NCBI RefSeq assembly: GCF_900163965.1
Contig: NZ_FULE01000010.1
Location: forward strand, 1-32,789
Direction: 5' to 3'
DNA from: Vibrio ruber DSM 16370
GTDB lineage: Bacteria > Pseudomonadota > Gammaproteobacteria > Enterobacterales > Vibrionaceae
Length of the DNA: 32,789 nt
In this document: piece by piece, positions 16,046-24,310 of the stretch
Numbering within the stretch: the stretch's first letter is position 1
Layout of the letters: each line of letters opens with the position of its first letter
Notes under the pieces: generated by a model
Seen by the model: only the letters and a program-made list of their open reading frames with translations
The model's database searches: none
Told to the model about the DNA's origin: nothing
Program-made: the position numbers and the translations under genes

Positions 16046-17504
16046 ATTTTTCACCTTGTTGAGGTGATAATTTTGTCAGCCAACTAAAAAAGATTTCCTT
16101 ATTAGTGTCATTTTCCATTAGTTTAAATAAATACCTATAAAGATATTTTTGTCGAGTACAAAAAGCATTATTGGCTCTATGTCCAACCATATCATTATAA
16201 CGTGAATAATTTTGTATTGGATTTGCACCACAATAAGGTAAATATGCACAATCACAGCAGCCTGGAAGGGTTTCTGCAATTCCAGAATTCAATATTTTTT
16301 TCATTACGGGAGATGACATCAGACTCAAATAGCTATCACTGGCATTGCCTAAGCATAGAGAGTTATCTCCCATTTCAAAAAGCATTCTGGACTCATCGGA
16401 TGGATAAACCTTACCGTTGTAGTTGTAGACAAGAACACCTGTGCCATCCCCACAAGGAGAACGCATATCTACATAACCACTAGCAAATGGCGTAAGTGCA
16501 TTATTTAATGCTAAAGAAGCACTAACTTCTTCTAGTAGGTATCCGTTTTTGTTTATTTCGATGATATAATCGAAGGATTTTCTATAAAATTTATTGAATT
16601 CATCCATTGTGTATGAAACATTTTTTTCTCTTTTTACAGCAAACCCATACATGTTTAGAGGACGTAAGAAAATCGAATGAAAGCCATGGGAAATATATTC
16701 ATCAATGATTTCCTTTGGATATTTTAGGCTATCACGGGTAATCGTTGTCATTCCAGCAATATTATCAAATCCAAGCCATTTTCGTGCTGAGTTAAGACCA
16801 TTAAGTGTTTTAGTATAACTATCCTTGCAAGAATTTGGCCTATTTTTATTATGTAACCATTGAGGACCATCTAGAGAAGTTGAGATATGAATGTCATGTT
16901 TTTTCAAAAAAATCAAAATATTATCATCAATGTATTGTAAACTGGTGGCAACAACAAATTGAATTTTTTTATCTTTATTTACTGATAATATTAATTCGAC
17001 GATATATTTTAATATATCGAAAGCAAGAAGAGGCTCACCACCTTGAAATTCAACAGTTATATTTTTTGATGGTGATTCAAACATTCGGTAAACAAATTCT
17101 CGAGCATCTTCAATTCTCATATCATAAGAATAGTTGTTGGGGGACTTGCGAGTAACTTGACAATATTCACAGGAGTTATCACACCTTAAGGTTAAAACAA
17201 ATATATGTAATGCTGGGCCACCGATTAGAAATGATTTTCTTGTTTTAAACTTTGAAGCTAGAGTTCTGAATTGGTAATTAGAATCGTCTGTATATAAAAA
17301 CGATTTTGATAACAAATTTTCGAATAGATTACTATTAATATTTAGATTGCCATTAATTAGGCTATCTAAATCGTTACTATTTATATATTGGCTTTGTCCT
17401 ACTTCATTTATGAGTAAAAATCGATCGTTATCAAACCTATCAAATCTAAAAGGCATTAACTTATAACTGTTATATCCAAAGTTTTCATATGGTATTATTT
17501 TCAC
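16038..17504 (-). CDS. hxsB: His-Xaa-Ser system radical SAM/SPASM protein HxsB
   Basis: This is the larger radical SAM enzyme of the pair. Its 488 residues comprise an N-terminal domain (about 1-95), the cluster motif CDNSCEYC (Cys108, 112, 115), the SAM-binding motif FQGGEPLL (153-160), a radical SAM barrel, and a C-terminal SPASM region. Cys351, 384, 416, 417, 419, 425 and 449 provide ligands for auxiliary Fe-S clusters, as in peptide-maturing enzymes such as anSME and PqqE. The start is GTG at 17504 with AAGGAG six bases ahead. It begins 11 bases after hxsD ends and overlaps hxsC. The family occurs paired with HxsC, and the target is presumed to be the HxS tract of HxsA. The reaction is undetermined. 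Confidence 0.94.
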   Translation of the reverse strand: MKIIPYENFGYNSYKLMPFRFDRFDNDRFLLINEVGQSQYINSNDLDSLINGNLNINSNLFENLLSKSFLYTDDSNYQFRTLASKFKTRKSFLIGGPALHIFVLTLRCDNSCEYCQVTRKSPNNYSYDMRIEDAREFVYRMFESPSKNITVEFQGGEPLLAFDILKYIVELILSVNKDKKIQFVVATSLQYIDDNILIFLKKHDIHISTSLDGPQWLHNKNRPNSCKDSYTKTLNGLNSARKWLGFDNIAGMTTITRDSLKYPKEIIDEYISHGFHSIFLRPLNMYGFAVKREKNVSYTMDEFNKFYRKSFDYIIEINKNGYLLEEVSASLALNNALTPFASGYVDMRSPCGDGTGVLVYNYNGKVYPSDESRMLFEMGDNSLCLGNASDSYLSLMSSPVMKKILNSGIAETLPGCCDCAYLPYCGANPIQNYSRYNDMVGHRANNAFCTRQKYLYRYLFKLMENDTNKEIFFSWLTKLSPQQGEKYE

Positions 17505-17515
17505 ATAAAACTCCT

Positions 17516-17809
17516 TTATTTAATTCCCGCTTCATTTAATGCTGCTTTGACGAGTGTTTCTTTAAGATTATGAGTTTGTTCGAAAATTTTTTCTCTGAGT
17601 TGATAATCAATAACGGACGTTTTGATCTGGTCACAAATATCACTACTAGCAATATCTCTAGATTTTGGAGAGAATGTTACAATAATTTGACCATCTGTCA
17701 TCCTCACCTCATAAGTGGCCAGTAAGGCAGCGTCGTAACAAGCTTTTAACACTGCTTCTTTTGAGAAAATACGACTATCGAATTCTACCTCTTCATTGCA
17801 AATACACAT
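17516..17809 (-). CDS. hxsD: His-Xaa-Ser system protein HxsD
   Basis: This 97-residue protein is the first gene of the operon. The family is recognised by a LLNDYxLRE-like motif, seen here as SVIDYQLREKI (about 65-75). The rest is an alpha/beta pattern with Cys2 and Cys4 in MCICNEE and a VRMTDGQIIVTFSPKS hairpin (about 35-50). It has no catalytic motif. It may act as a recognition or adaptor partner for the two radical SAM proteins, by loose analogy with PqqD-type domains. That is inference. AAGGGTGA precedes the ATG. The 110 bases between it and the right repeat must hold the operon promoter, which I cannot identify with confidence. Confidence 0.9.
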   Translation of the reverse strand: MCICNEEVEFDSRIFSKEAVLKACYDAALLATYEVRMTDGQIIVTFSPKSRDIASSDICDQIKTSVIDYQLREKIFEQTHNLKETLVKAALNEAGIK

Positions 17810-17918
17810 CTGTCACCCTTTCTATCCCTATAACCAAAATTGATCAGAAATTAGAATACGGTCAGAAATGATAGAAAATGTTATTCAAGATCATGAATAT
17901 CGATATAAGCAAGTAGTT

Positions 17919-17968
17919 TTATTTCGATAAGGCCCCGATGATACTTGTATCGTCGGGGCTTTTTCTTT
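17919..17968 (+). repeat. Right copy of the 50-bp direct repeat (orphan tRNA terminator)
   Basis: This copy is identical to 14182-14231. It carries an intact plus-strand terminator although no plus-strand gene lies upstream of it for several kilobases except across the insert, so it is best read as a duplication made when the hxs block arrived. It still shields the GNAT gene at 18081 from plus-strand read-through. Confidence 0.97.
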
Positions 17969-18080
17969 ATCTGAACCGTTGAACATCAGCCGGTATACGG
18001 AGTAATGTAGCTTAAGACAAGTGTTCGTAATGCTGCTGTGAGATAGCAGCTTGCTCATTACTGTAGGATCAAAGGAAATG

Positions 18081-18548
18081 ATGAACATTAGAAACGCGGA
18101 AATTGCGGACTTAGACGCGTTGTTGGTTTTAAGTGAGCAAATCGGCACACTACACTTTAACAATGCACCGCTCGTATTTAAAAAACCTTCAGCTGCTGAT
18201 AAACCTTTTTGGCTGAATGTGTTGAATGACGAATCAACGCTTTTTTTGCTGGCGGAGACAGAGTATCAGATTGTTGGCTTTTTAACCGCCACGATCACCA
18301 AAAATGAAACGATTCCATTTATTGTCAGTTGTCGGATATGTCGTATTGGAACGATCATTGTTGATGAGAAACATCGTGCTTGCGGTATTGGTACTAAACT
18401 GATGTCAGCCTGTGAACAGTGGGCAAAGTCACAAGAGGCGACGCAAATCAGACTTGAGGTGATGGATTTTAATCAATCGGCGCAACAGTTTTATCAGCAA
18501 CTCGGCTTTCAAGACCAATCACACATTATGTGTCGGTATCTCGACTGA
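18081..18548 (+). CDS. GNAT-family N-acetyltransferase
   Basis: The 155-residue product has the GNAT fold pattern. An N-terminal MNIRNAEIADLDALLVLSEQ is typical of RimI-like starts, the acetyl-CoA-binding motif A is RIGTIIVDEKHRACGIGTKL (about 90-109, with R/Q-x-x-G-x-G as RACGIG), and motif B is NQSAQQFYQQLGFQ near the C terminus. The acceptor substrate cannot be told. I chose the second of two adjacent ATGs (18081) because AAAGGA at 18071-18076 then sits at workable spacing. It is the first gene beyond the right repeat, and in the inferred ancestral arrangement would have directly followed the tRNA-Arg terminator. Confidence 0.88.
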   Translation: MNIRNAEIADLDALLVLSEQIGTLHFNNAPLVFKKPSAADKPFWLNVLNDESTLFLLAETEYQIVGFLTATITKNETIPFIVSCRICRIGTIIVDEKHRACGIGTKLMSACEQWAKSQEATQIRLEVMDFNQSAQQFYQQLGFQDQSHIMCRYLD

Positions 18549-18630
18549 CTCAATATAAGTGTTTATCGGTTGCCGAACGTTACTCTCTTAAACAAGGTGC
18601 TCGTCGCACAGGGAAGACAGGAGATACATT

Positions 18631-18999
18631 TTGATTAGTCATATTGATCACATCGTTTTAACGGTTTCGGATATTGAGCGCTCAGTCGCCTTCTATAAAC
18701 GGGTACTACACATGGAAGATATCTCGTTTGGCAATGGCCGCAAGGCGGTGAAATTTGGCTGCCAAAAGATCAACTTTCAAATCTTAGGTCAGGAAACCAG
18801 AAACGCAGCGCAGGTTGGTTCGGGAGATTTGTGTTTAATCACTGACTGGCCTTTAGGGGATGTCGTCAATCACTTAGCCAATGAGGGGGTCGAAATTGTA
18901 GAAGGGCCGGTAGAGAAATCAGGTGCAAGCGGTCCGATTCAATCGGTTTATTTCTTGGATCCGGATTCAAATTTGATTGAGGTCAGTGTTTATGGGTAA
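18631..18999 (+). CDS. VOC-family (glyoxalase/dioxygenase fold) protein
   Basis: The 122-residue product is a single vicinal-oxygen-chelate domain with paired beta-alpha-beta-beta-beta modules. Likely metal ligands are His5/His7 in ISHIDHIVLTV, Glu31-region residues, and the C-terminal Glu in DPDSNLIEVSVYG. Members of this subgroup include glyoxalase-like and 'virulence protein'-type VOC proteins of unknown substrate, so neither lactoylglutathione lyase nor fosfomycin resistance should be assumed. The start is TTG at 18631, seven bases after AGGAG (18619-18623). The protein begins conventionally from there and no better start exists. A hairpin terminator lies at 19221. Confidence 0.9.
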   Translation: MISHIDHIVLTVSDIERSVAFYKRVLHMEDISFGNGRKAVKFGCQKINFQILGQETRNAAQVGSGDLCLITDWPLGDVVNHLANEGVEIVEGPVEKSGASGPIQSVYFLDPDSNLIEVSVYG

Positions 19000-19411
19000 A
19001 GCGTGAGCCGCAGTCTGCGGTATGACGATTTCCACTTTCCGGCTTCGATATATGACGCACAATTGCGTTCCTCGATTTCAGAGGGATTGGCGTCCTATGC
19101 GCCAGTAACGCTTGCCAAGATACAAGACTCACCAGAAATCTTTTTTGTTTGGCTGGAGTGCTCGTTGTTCAGAACCAATGTCCAGAATCGATATCCAGAA
19201 CCGATTTTTACGGCCGTCCCGCCCGGAAAACCGAATCATTCTTCCGGGCATTATTTTCTTTTTAACATTTGTACACTCCTGTTGTGATCTTTATTCAGAG
19301 ATTGGATTTTACCTATAAAAGCATGAAACCAGATGCTTTTGCATAGCAATTGATAAACATTGGTCGCTCTTATACTATCGCAACTTAACCTGCGTAAAAG
19401 GAATACTTACC
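19000..19411. other. Gene-free stretch with structured elements
   Basis: I find no supportable gene in these 412 bases. A 94-codon frame at 19003 runs through the terminator and has no ribosome-binding site. Elements present: a small hairpin CCGCA/TGCGG (19008-19020); a nested set at 19065-19111 in which GCGTT and AACGC enclose two hairpins (CCTC/GAGG and TGGCG/CGCCA), drawing as a three-way junction; and the terminator at 19221. The yfhM promoter must lie near the right end. Confidence 0.6.
19221..19265 (+). terminator. Rho-independent terminator downstream of the VOC gene
   Basis: GCCCGGAA (19221-19228) pairs exactly with TTCCGGGC (19242-19249) around a 13-base loop, followed by ATTATTTTCTTTTT. 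It lies about 220 bases past the VOC stop. Confidence 0.8.
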
Positions 19412-22400
19412 GTGTTGTCTTTTTTATCAAGATTTCATTTCATCTGGATGAGTTTATTGCTGCTCTCCGGCTCTCTTCAGGCTGCCGATTTTTATGTCTC
19501 TGATATCAGTGAAACCACTCAAGATGACGCACCGGCTTTAGTGATTCGTTTTACCAGTCCGGTTAATACTGAAACTGACCTTCGCCAATTTGTGGCTGTG
19601 ACGCCCAGTCCTGCGACCGGCAATATCTGGGTTCCGCAAAACCATGGCCGACAATGGGTGTTGCCCTTTGTTGAGCCGAGCACAGAGTACACCATCAAAG
19701 TCGATAAAAGGCTTCAATCGGTTGGTGGGATAACTATCTCTGAGAAAGATAGTGAAGGCAATGTGCACCAATTTGAACGTACCGTTAAGACGCGTAAAAT
19801 TGTCCCCGGTGCAAATTTTGCCGACAAAGGAACCTTTTTGGTCGGCAAAATTCAAAATGGGATTCCTGTCACCGTGATTAATCAGAAAGCGATTGATTTA
19901 GATGTATTTCGGGTTCGGGACGATGCTTTAGATCGCTTTATTGACGAAACATCTCTACAGGGGATGAATAATTACTACAGGCTTGAGAAATTAGAACAAT
20001 ACGCAGATCTAGTCCATACGGCACGCTACGAAAATGATGCAAAAGCCAATCAGCGGAAGACCTATAATTTAAACTTAGATCCGGTCTTAGAAAAAAATGA
20101 ACCGGGGATTTATGTCGCGGTCATTCGCAAAGCCGGCAGTTATGATTATGCCTATGACACGGCAGTCTTTACGATCACTGACATTGGCTTACATGTCAGA
20201 AAATACAAAGAATCTCTGGTGGTTTACAGTCACTCGATTGCGACATCAAAGCCTCTTGCCGACGTCGATCTGCGTTTTTTATGGCCCAAGACCAATCAAC
20301 AAGCGGCGCGTGAACAAAGCGGCACAACCGACCCGGATGGCAGCTATCAGTTAAAAACCAATGACCTGCCCAAAGTCGTCGTTGCACGTCAGGGGAATGG
20401 GATTTCCTTTCTTAAATTAGATGAAGGTGAGCTGGATTTGTCTGCTTACCCGAATGTGCCCAGCTTGCATCGTCATTATCAGATGTTTATGTACGGACCC
20501 CGTGATCTGTATCGCCCCGGTGAAGAAGTTTTAATCAATTTACTCCTCCGTGATTTTGACGGTCAAAAAGTTACCGGCTTACCACTGAAAGCCAAGCTTT
20601 ATGATGCCCGGGGTGAACGCATAAAGCAGTTCACTTGGCAACCGGACAGCACCAATCTATACCAAGTTGCTTTTCAGTTAGGCGACAATGTCCCTACCGG
20701 GAAGTGGCGTCTTGAAGTCAGCATGAATGACGACTATGTCGATACCTATTGGTTTCAGGTGGAAGAGTTCTTGCCGGAGACGATGACCCTGTCATTTTAC
20801 GATGGCGTGCCTAACCAAACTCGCTATGCACCGACTGGCGGTGAGTTTGATGTGCCGATACAAGCCGATTATCTCTATGGCGCACCTGCGGCGGGCAATC
20901 GTGCTGATGCGGTGATTATGGTGTCGCCTTCAACCTCACCATTTCCGGCACTCAAGGATTTCTATTTTGGCAATGCCAAAGAAAGAATCAGAGAGCGGAC
21001 ATGGAAAAGTCCGGAAGTTAAGTTGGATCAAGCGGGGAAGGGGGAAATCAAGATTCCTGATAATTGGTCCAAGATAACTGTGCCGTTACGTTACCTTGTC
21101 AGTGCGAGTGTTTATGAAAGCGGCGGCCGTCCGGTGACCCGTAATCAGCAAGTCATACAGTTGCCGGATTACGACAAACTGGTCGGGATTCAACCGCAGT
21201 TTAAAGGCCGACCTGCATCTGACAGTACCGTGCAATTTAAGCTGTTGAGTGTCAATCAACAAGGCAAGCCGGTTGCCGATAAAGTCAATGTTCGTCTGTC
21301 TCGCAACTATCGGGAATATTTCTGGGAGTATAATGACTCGCGTGGCTGGCGCTGGAATTATAAAAGCCACATTTATACTGTCGGTAGCCAAGAGGTCAAT
21401 CTCAAGGGCGGTGCCGTGAGCGTCGATTTTCCGGTGCAATGGGGAACTTATATTTTAGAGGTCACCTCAGCAACGGGCGCCAAGAGCACTTTTGAGTTTG
21501 AAACCGAATGGAGTTGGGATAACGACCAAAACAGCAATAATGTCAAACCAGATATGCTGCACATGGCTTTAGATAAAGACCACTATCAGCCCGGTGACAG
21601 TGCAAAAATTCGTTTGACGAGTCCGACGACGGGCGACGCGATTATCAATGTGGAATCCACCGATGGGGTGTTGTACACCCTGCATCAACAGCTCCAAAAA
21701 GGTGAAAACGAAGTTCGGATTGAGATTCAAAAAACGTGGAACCGACATGATTTGTATGTCACGGCAATGGTATTAACCCCGGCCGACCAGGTTACGGAAG
21801 TTGCGCCTAAACGTGCATTGGGAATGACGCACTTATCGATTATACGCCCGGATGCCATCGCGCAAGTTGAACTGACCACAAAAGACAAAACTCAGCCCAA
21901 CAAAAGGGTCAATGCCCATATCAAAGTGACTAATTTAGCGGCATTGGGTGAGCAAAAACTGTATGCCACGGTCGCGCTGGTGGATAAAGGTGTGTTGAAT
22001 ATTACGTCTTATCAACCGCCACGACCAGAACTGTACTTCTATGCACCGCGTCGGTTTGAATCTGCGTACTACGATATCTATGGCAAGATCATCAATAACT
22101 TAGGTTATGACATGATTAATCAGAAGTTCGGTGGTGATGGGTTTGATGAATCGGACGAAGCGCTCAGTCGTGGTGGTAAAAAGCCTAAGTCGGATGTACA
22201 AATTGTATCGTTCTTCAGTGAACCGGTTGCCCTGACGAACGGTGAAGCCGATGTGAGTTTTGAATTACCAAGTTTTAACGGCAAATTAGAATGGATGGTT
22301 GTGGTCTATGGCGACCATAGCTATGGTAGCGCCGATAAAGAGATGACAGTTGCTGATAAGGTGGTTTCACAAATCGCTATGCCTCGTTTCCTCGCAATGG

Positions 22401-24310
22401 GGGATAAGAGTCAAATAAGTGTTGATCTGCATAATCTCTCCGATACCGCTCAAACGCTTCAGGTGAGTATCAACGTTGAGGGCGCGCTCACGAGTGAAGG
22501 TTTACAGCAGGAACTGACGCTGGCCGATAAAGAAAAGACCGTCCTCACCGTTCCTATCGCGGGTGCCGACATTGAAGGTCAGGGCGTGATTCAACTCAAT
22601 GTCAGTAATGGGGATGACATCAATATCACGCGAACATGGCGAATGGGTGTCCGCAGCCCCTATCCTTGGGTAACCGATGAACGCCGTGCAACACTTGATC
22701 CCGGTGAGCAGTGGCAACCGAATGTTGACCTCAGCGAATTGCGAGACAGCAGTGTTCAAGCCATGCTGACGATTTCTGATCGCCCGGCGATTAATTTCAG
22801 AAGTCAGTTCGAAAACTTATTGCAATACCCTTACGGTTGTTTAGAACAAACCACCAGCTCGACCTATCCTTGGCTACTACTCAACGAAGATATGGTCACA
22901 AAGCTTGGCTTAAAGGAGAGTATTGAGCAACAGTTCCAGCAGCCATTTAGTGAGGCATTTCGTCTGGAACAGATCCGGAAAGGGATTGAGAAACTGAAGG
23001 CAAAACAGCTCAGTCATGGTGGTTTTGGCTATTGGGATGCCGGTAGCTGGGAATCGCGCTGGGGAACGGTTTATGCCACGGAGTTTTTAATTGATGCGCG
23101 TAAACAAGGCCTTGTGATCGATGACGATATGTTAAAGCGTGCGATCAAGCGTTTGAGCTTCTTTGTCAACAATGACCCTAAAAGCGATATGTGGAGTGAA
23201 AGCCAAGAATACCATCAGTTCTCGTATCGTGCTTACGCTGCTTTTGTTTTAGCGAAGGCCAATGCCATCAGCTTAAGTGCCTTGCGCCGACTTTACACGC
23301 AGGCCACATCAACGGATAAAGAGTCGTTGTTTGGTATAAAATCAATTCGATATGATGAGTCGGGGCTCGCCTGGATGCATTTAGCCGGTGCATTACATCA
23401 GTTAAATGATACCCGCAGAGCGAAAGATGCACTTTCTTATGCCCTGAGTATTAACCGTGAGCCTGATGCCTATTATCGGGATTATGGTTCGGTTGTCCGC
23501 GATCAGGCATTAAGCCTTGCTGTTGCCTTAGAGCTTGGTCTGGATGACGGCTCGCTGGCGGATAAAATGGTCGATAGTATGCAAGACAAGCGCTGGTTCA
23601 GTACACAAGAGCGGATTGCGCTATTAAAAGTCGCCCGCCAATATGCGCAAAAAGAGAGTCAGTGGCATGCCACCATCCAGTCCTCATCGAATGAACAGTC
23701 CGTTGTTAGAAAGCAGGCATTCAATTCGGTGTTTGATGCTGACCGTCTGCGCCAGCTCAAAGGGATTACCGCACACGACCAAAAGTTGTATGTCAGCCTG
23801 CAATATCAAGGGGCTCCGAAAAGTACACCGCAACCGTCCAGCGAAGGTATCCGCATTAACCGGCAGTATTACGACCTTAAAGGTCAGCCCACCACACCCG
23901 CGACACTCACCAGCGGCGATCTGGTCATTGTCGAATTAAGTGTGATGACGGCTGATAAAGATATCCGAATCCCGGATGCGTTAGTGGTTGATCTTTTACC
24001 AGCAGGTTTGGCGCTGGAAAACCAAAACCTGAGCAATGCCAGTGTCGATCTGGATAGTATTGTAATTGATGAGCAACCGCTTGGGCGCTACTTCCGTGAG
24101 AGTCAAGTGCAGTATCAAGAGTATCGCGATGATCGCTTTGTGGCGGCTGTCAGTCTGAACAATCACGCAGTGAAGAAGCTCTATTATCTGGCTCGGGCGG
24201 TCACACCGGGGATTTATCAAGTTGCACCGCCATTTGCAGAAGACATGTATCGTCCGAATTACCGTGCCGTCGGCACCTCAATCGGGACGATGGAGATACA
24301 GCCTCGTTAA
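19412..24310 (+). CDS. yfhM: Bacterial alpha-2-macroglobulin family protein (YfhM type)
   Basis: Bacterial alpha-2-macroglobulins are periplasmic protease traps, thought to guard against host or competitor proteases when the envelope is breached. The 1632-residue product has a signal peptide (MLSFLSRFHFIWMSLLLLSG, cleavage near Ala24), a run of macroglobulin beta domains, a bait region, and the thioester motif CLEQ with Cys1143 in YPYGCLEQTTSS inside the alpha-helical thioester domain (about 1120-1420). E. coli YfhM is an inner-membrane lipoprotein. No lipobox Cys is present here, so this one is probably soluble. The start is GTG at 19412 with AAGGAA about nine bases ahead. It overlaps pbpC by one base (TAATG), the usual pairing. 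Confidence 0.95.
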   Translation: MLSFLSRFHFIWMSLLLLSGSLQAADFYVSDISETTQDDAPALVIRFTSPVNTETDLRQFVAVTPSPATGNIWVPQNHGRQWVLPFVEPSTEYTIKVDKRLQSVGGITISEKDSEGNVHQFERTVKTRKIVPGANFADKGTFLVGKIQNGIPVTVINQKAIDLDVFRVRDDALDRFIDETSLQGMNNYYRLEKLEQYADLVHTARYENDAKANQRKTYNLNLDPVLEKNEPGIYVAVIRKAGSYDYAYDTAVFTITDIGLHVRKYKESLVVYSHSIATSKPLADVDLRFLWPKTNQQAAREQSGTTDPDGSYQLKTNDLPKVVVARQGNGISFLKLDEGELDLSAYPNVPSLHRHYQMFMYGPRDLYRPGEEVLINLLLRDFDGQKVTGLPLKAKLYDARGERIKQFTWQPDSTNLYQVAFQLGDNVPTGKWRLEVSMNDDYVDTYWFQVEEFLPETMTLSFYDGVPNQTRYAPTGGEFDVPIQADYLYGAPAAGNRADAVIMVSPSTSPFPALKDFYFGNAKERIRERTWKSPEVKLDQAGKGEIKIPDNWSKITVPLRYLVSASVYESGGRPVTRNQQVIQLPDYDKLVGIQPQFKGRPASDSTVQFKLLSVNQQGKPVADKVNVRLSRNYREYFWEYNDSRGWRWNYKSHIYTVGSQEVNLKGGAVSVDFPVQWGTYILEVTSATGAKSTFEFETEWSWDNDQNSNNVKPDMLHMALDKDHYQPGDSAKIRLTSPTTGDAIINVESTDGVLYTLHQQLQKGENEVRIEIQKTWNRHDLYVTAMVLTPADQVTEVAPKRALGMTHLSIIRPDAIAQVELTTKDKTQPNKRVNAHIKVTNLAALGEQKLYATVALVDKGVLNITSYQPPRPELYFYAPRRFESAYYDIYGKIINNLGYDMINQKFGGDGFDESDEALSRGGKKPKSDVQIVSFFSEPVALTNGEADVSFELPSFNGKLEWMVVVYGDHSYGSADKEMTVADKVVSQIAMPRFLAMGDKSQISVDLHNLSDTAQTLQVSINVEGALTSEGLQQELTLADKEKTVLTVPIAGADIEGQGVIQLNVSNGDDINITRTWRMGVRSPYPWVTDERRATLDPGEQWQPNVDLSELRDSSVQAMLTISDRPAINFRSQFENLLQYPYGCLEQTTSSTYPWLLLNEDMVTKLGLKESIEQQFQQPFSEAFRLEQIRKGIEKLKAKQLSHGGFGYWDAGSWESRWGTVYATEFLIDARKQGLVIDDDMLKRAIKRLSFFVNNDPKSDMWSESQEYHQFSYRAYAAFVLAKANAISLSALRRLYTQATSTDKESLFGIKSIRYDESGLAWMHLAGALHQLNDTRRAKDALSYALSINREPDAYYRDYGSVVRDQALSLAVALELGLDDGSLADKMVDSMQDKRWFSTQERIALLKVARQYAQKESQWHATIQSSSNEQSVVRKQAFNSVFDADRLRQLKGITAHDQKLYVSLQYQGAPKSTPQPSSEGIRINRQYYDLKGQPTTPATLTSGDLVIVELSVMTADKDIRIPDALVVDLLPAGLALENQNLSNASVDLDSIVIDEQPLGRYFRESQVQYQEYRDDRFVAAVSLNNHAVKKLYYLARAVTPGIYQVAPPFAEDMYRPNYRAVGTSIGTMEIQPR

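Larger units (their letters stand above)
14182..17968. mobile_element. Putative genomic islet carrying the His-Xaa-Ser operon
   Basis: The block between the two 50-bp repeats holds only hxsA, hxsC, hxsB and hxsD. It is clearly more AT-rich than the flanks: in the 60 bases from 16921 only about a quarter are G or C, whereas flanking genes are near half. Location at a tRNA-Arg gene, direct-repeat borders and different base composition point to horizontal gain. No integrase, transposase or relaxase gene is inside, so any mobility would need enzymes supplied elsewhere, or an integrase gene has been lost. Confidence 0.7.

Noticed and set aside
19003..19287. A 94-codon plus-strand frame after the VOC gene
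   Set aside because: It has no ribosome-binding site, runs through the hairpin terminator at 19221, and its residues do not look like a folded protein.
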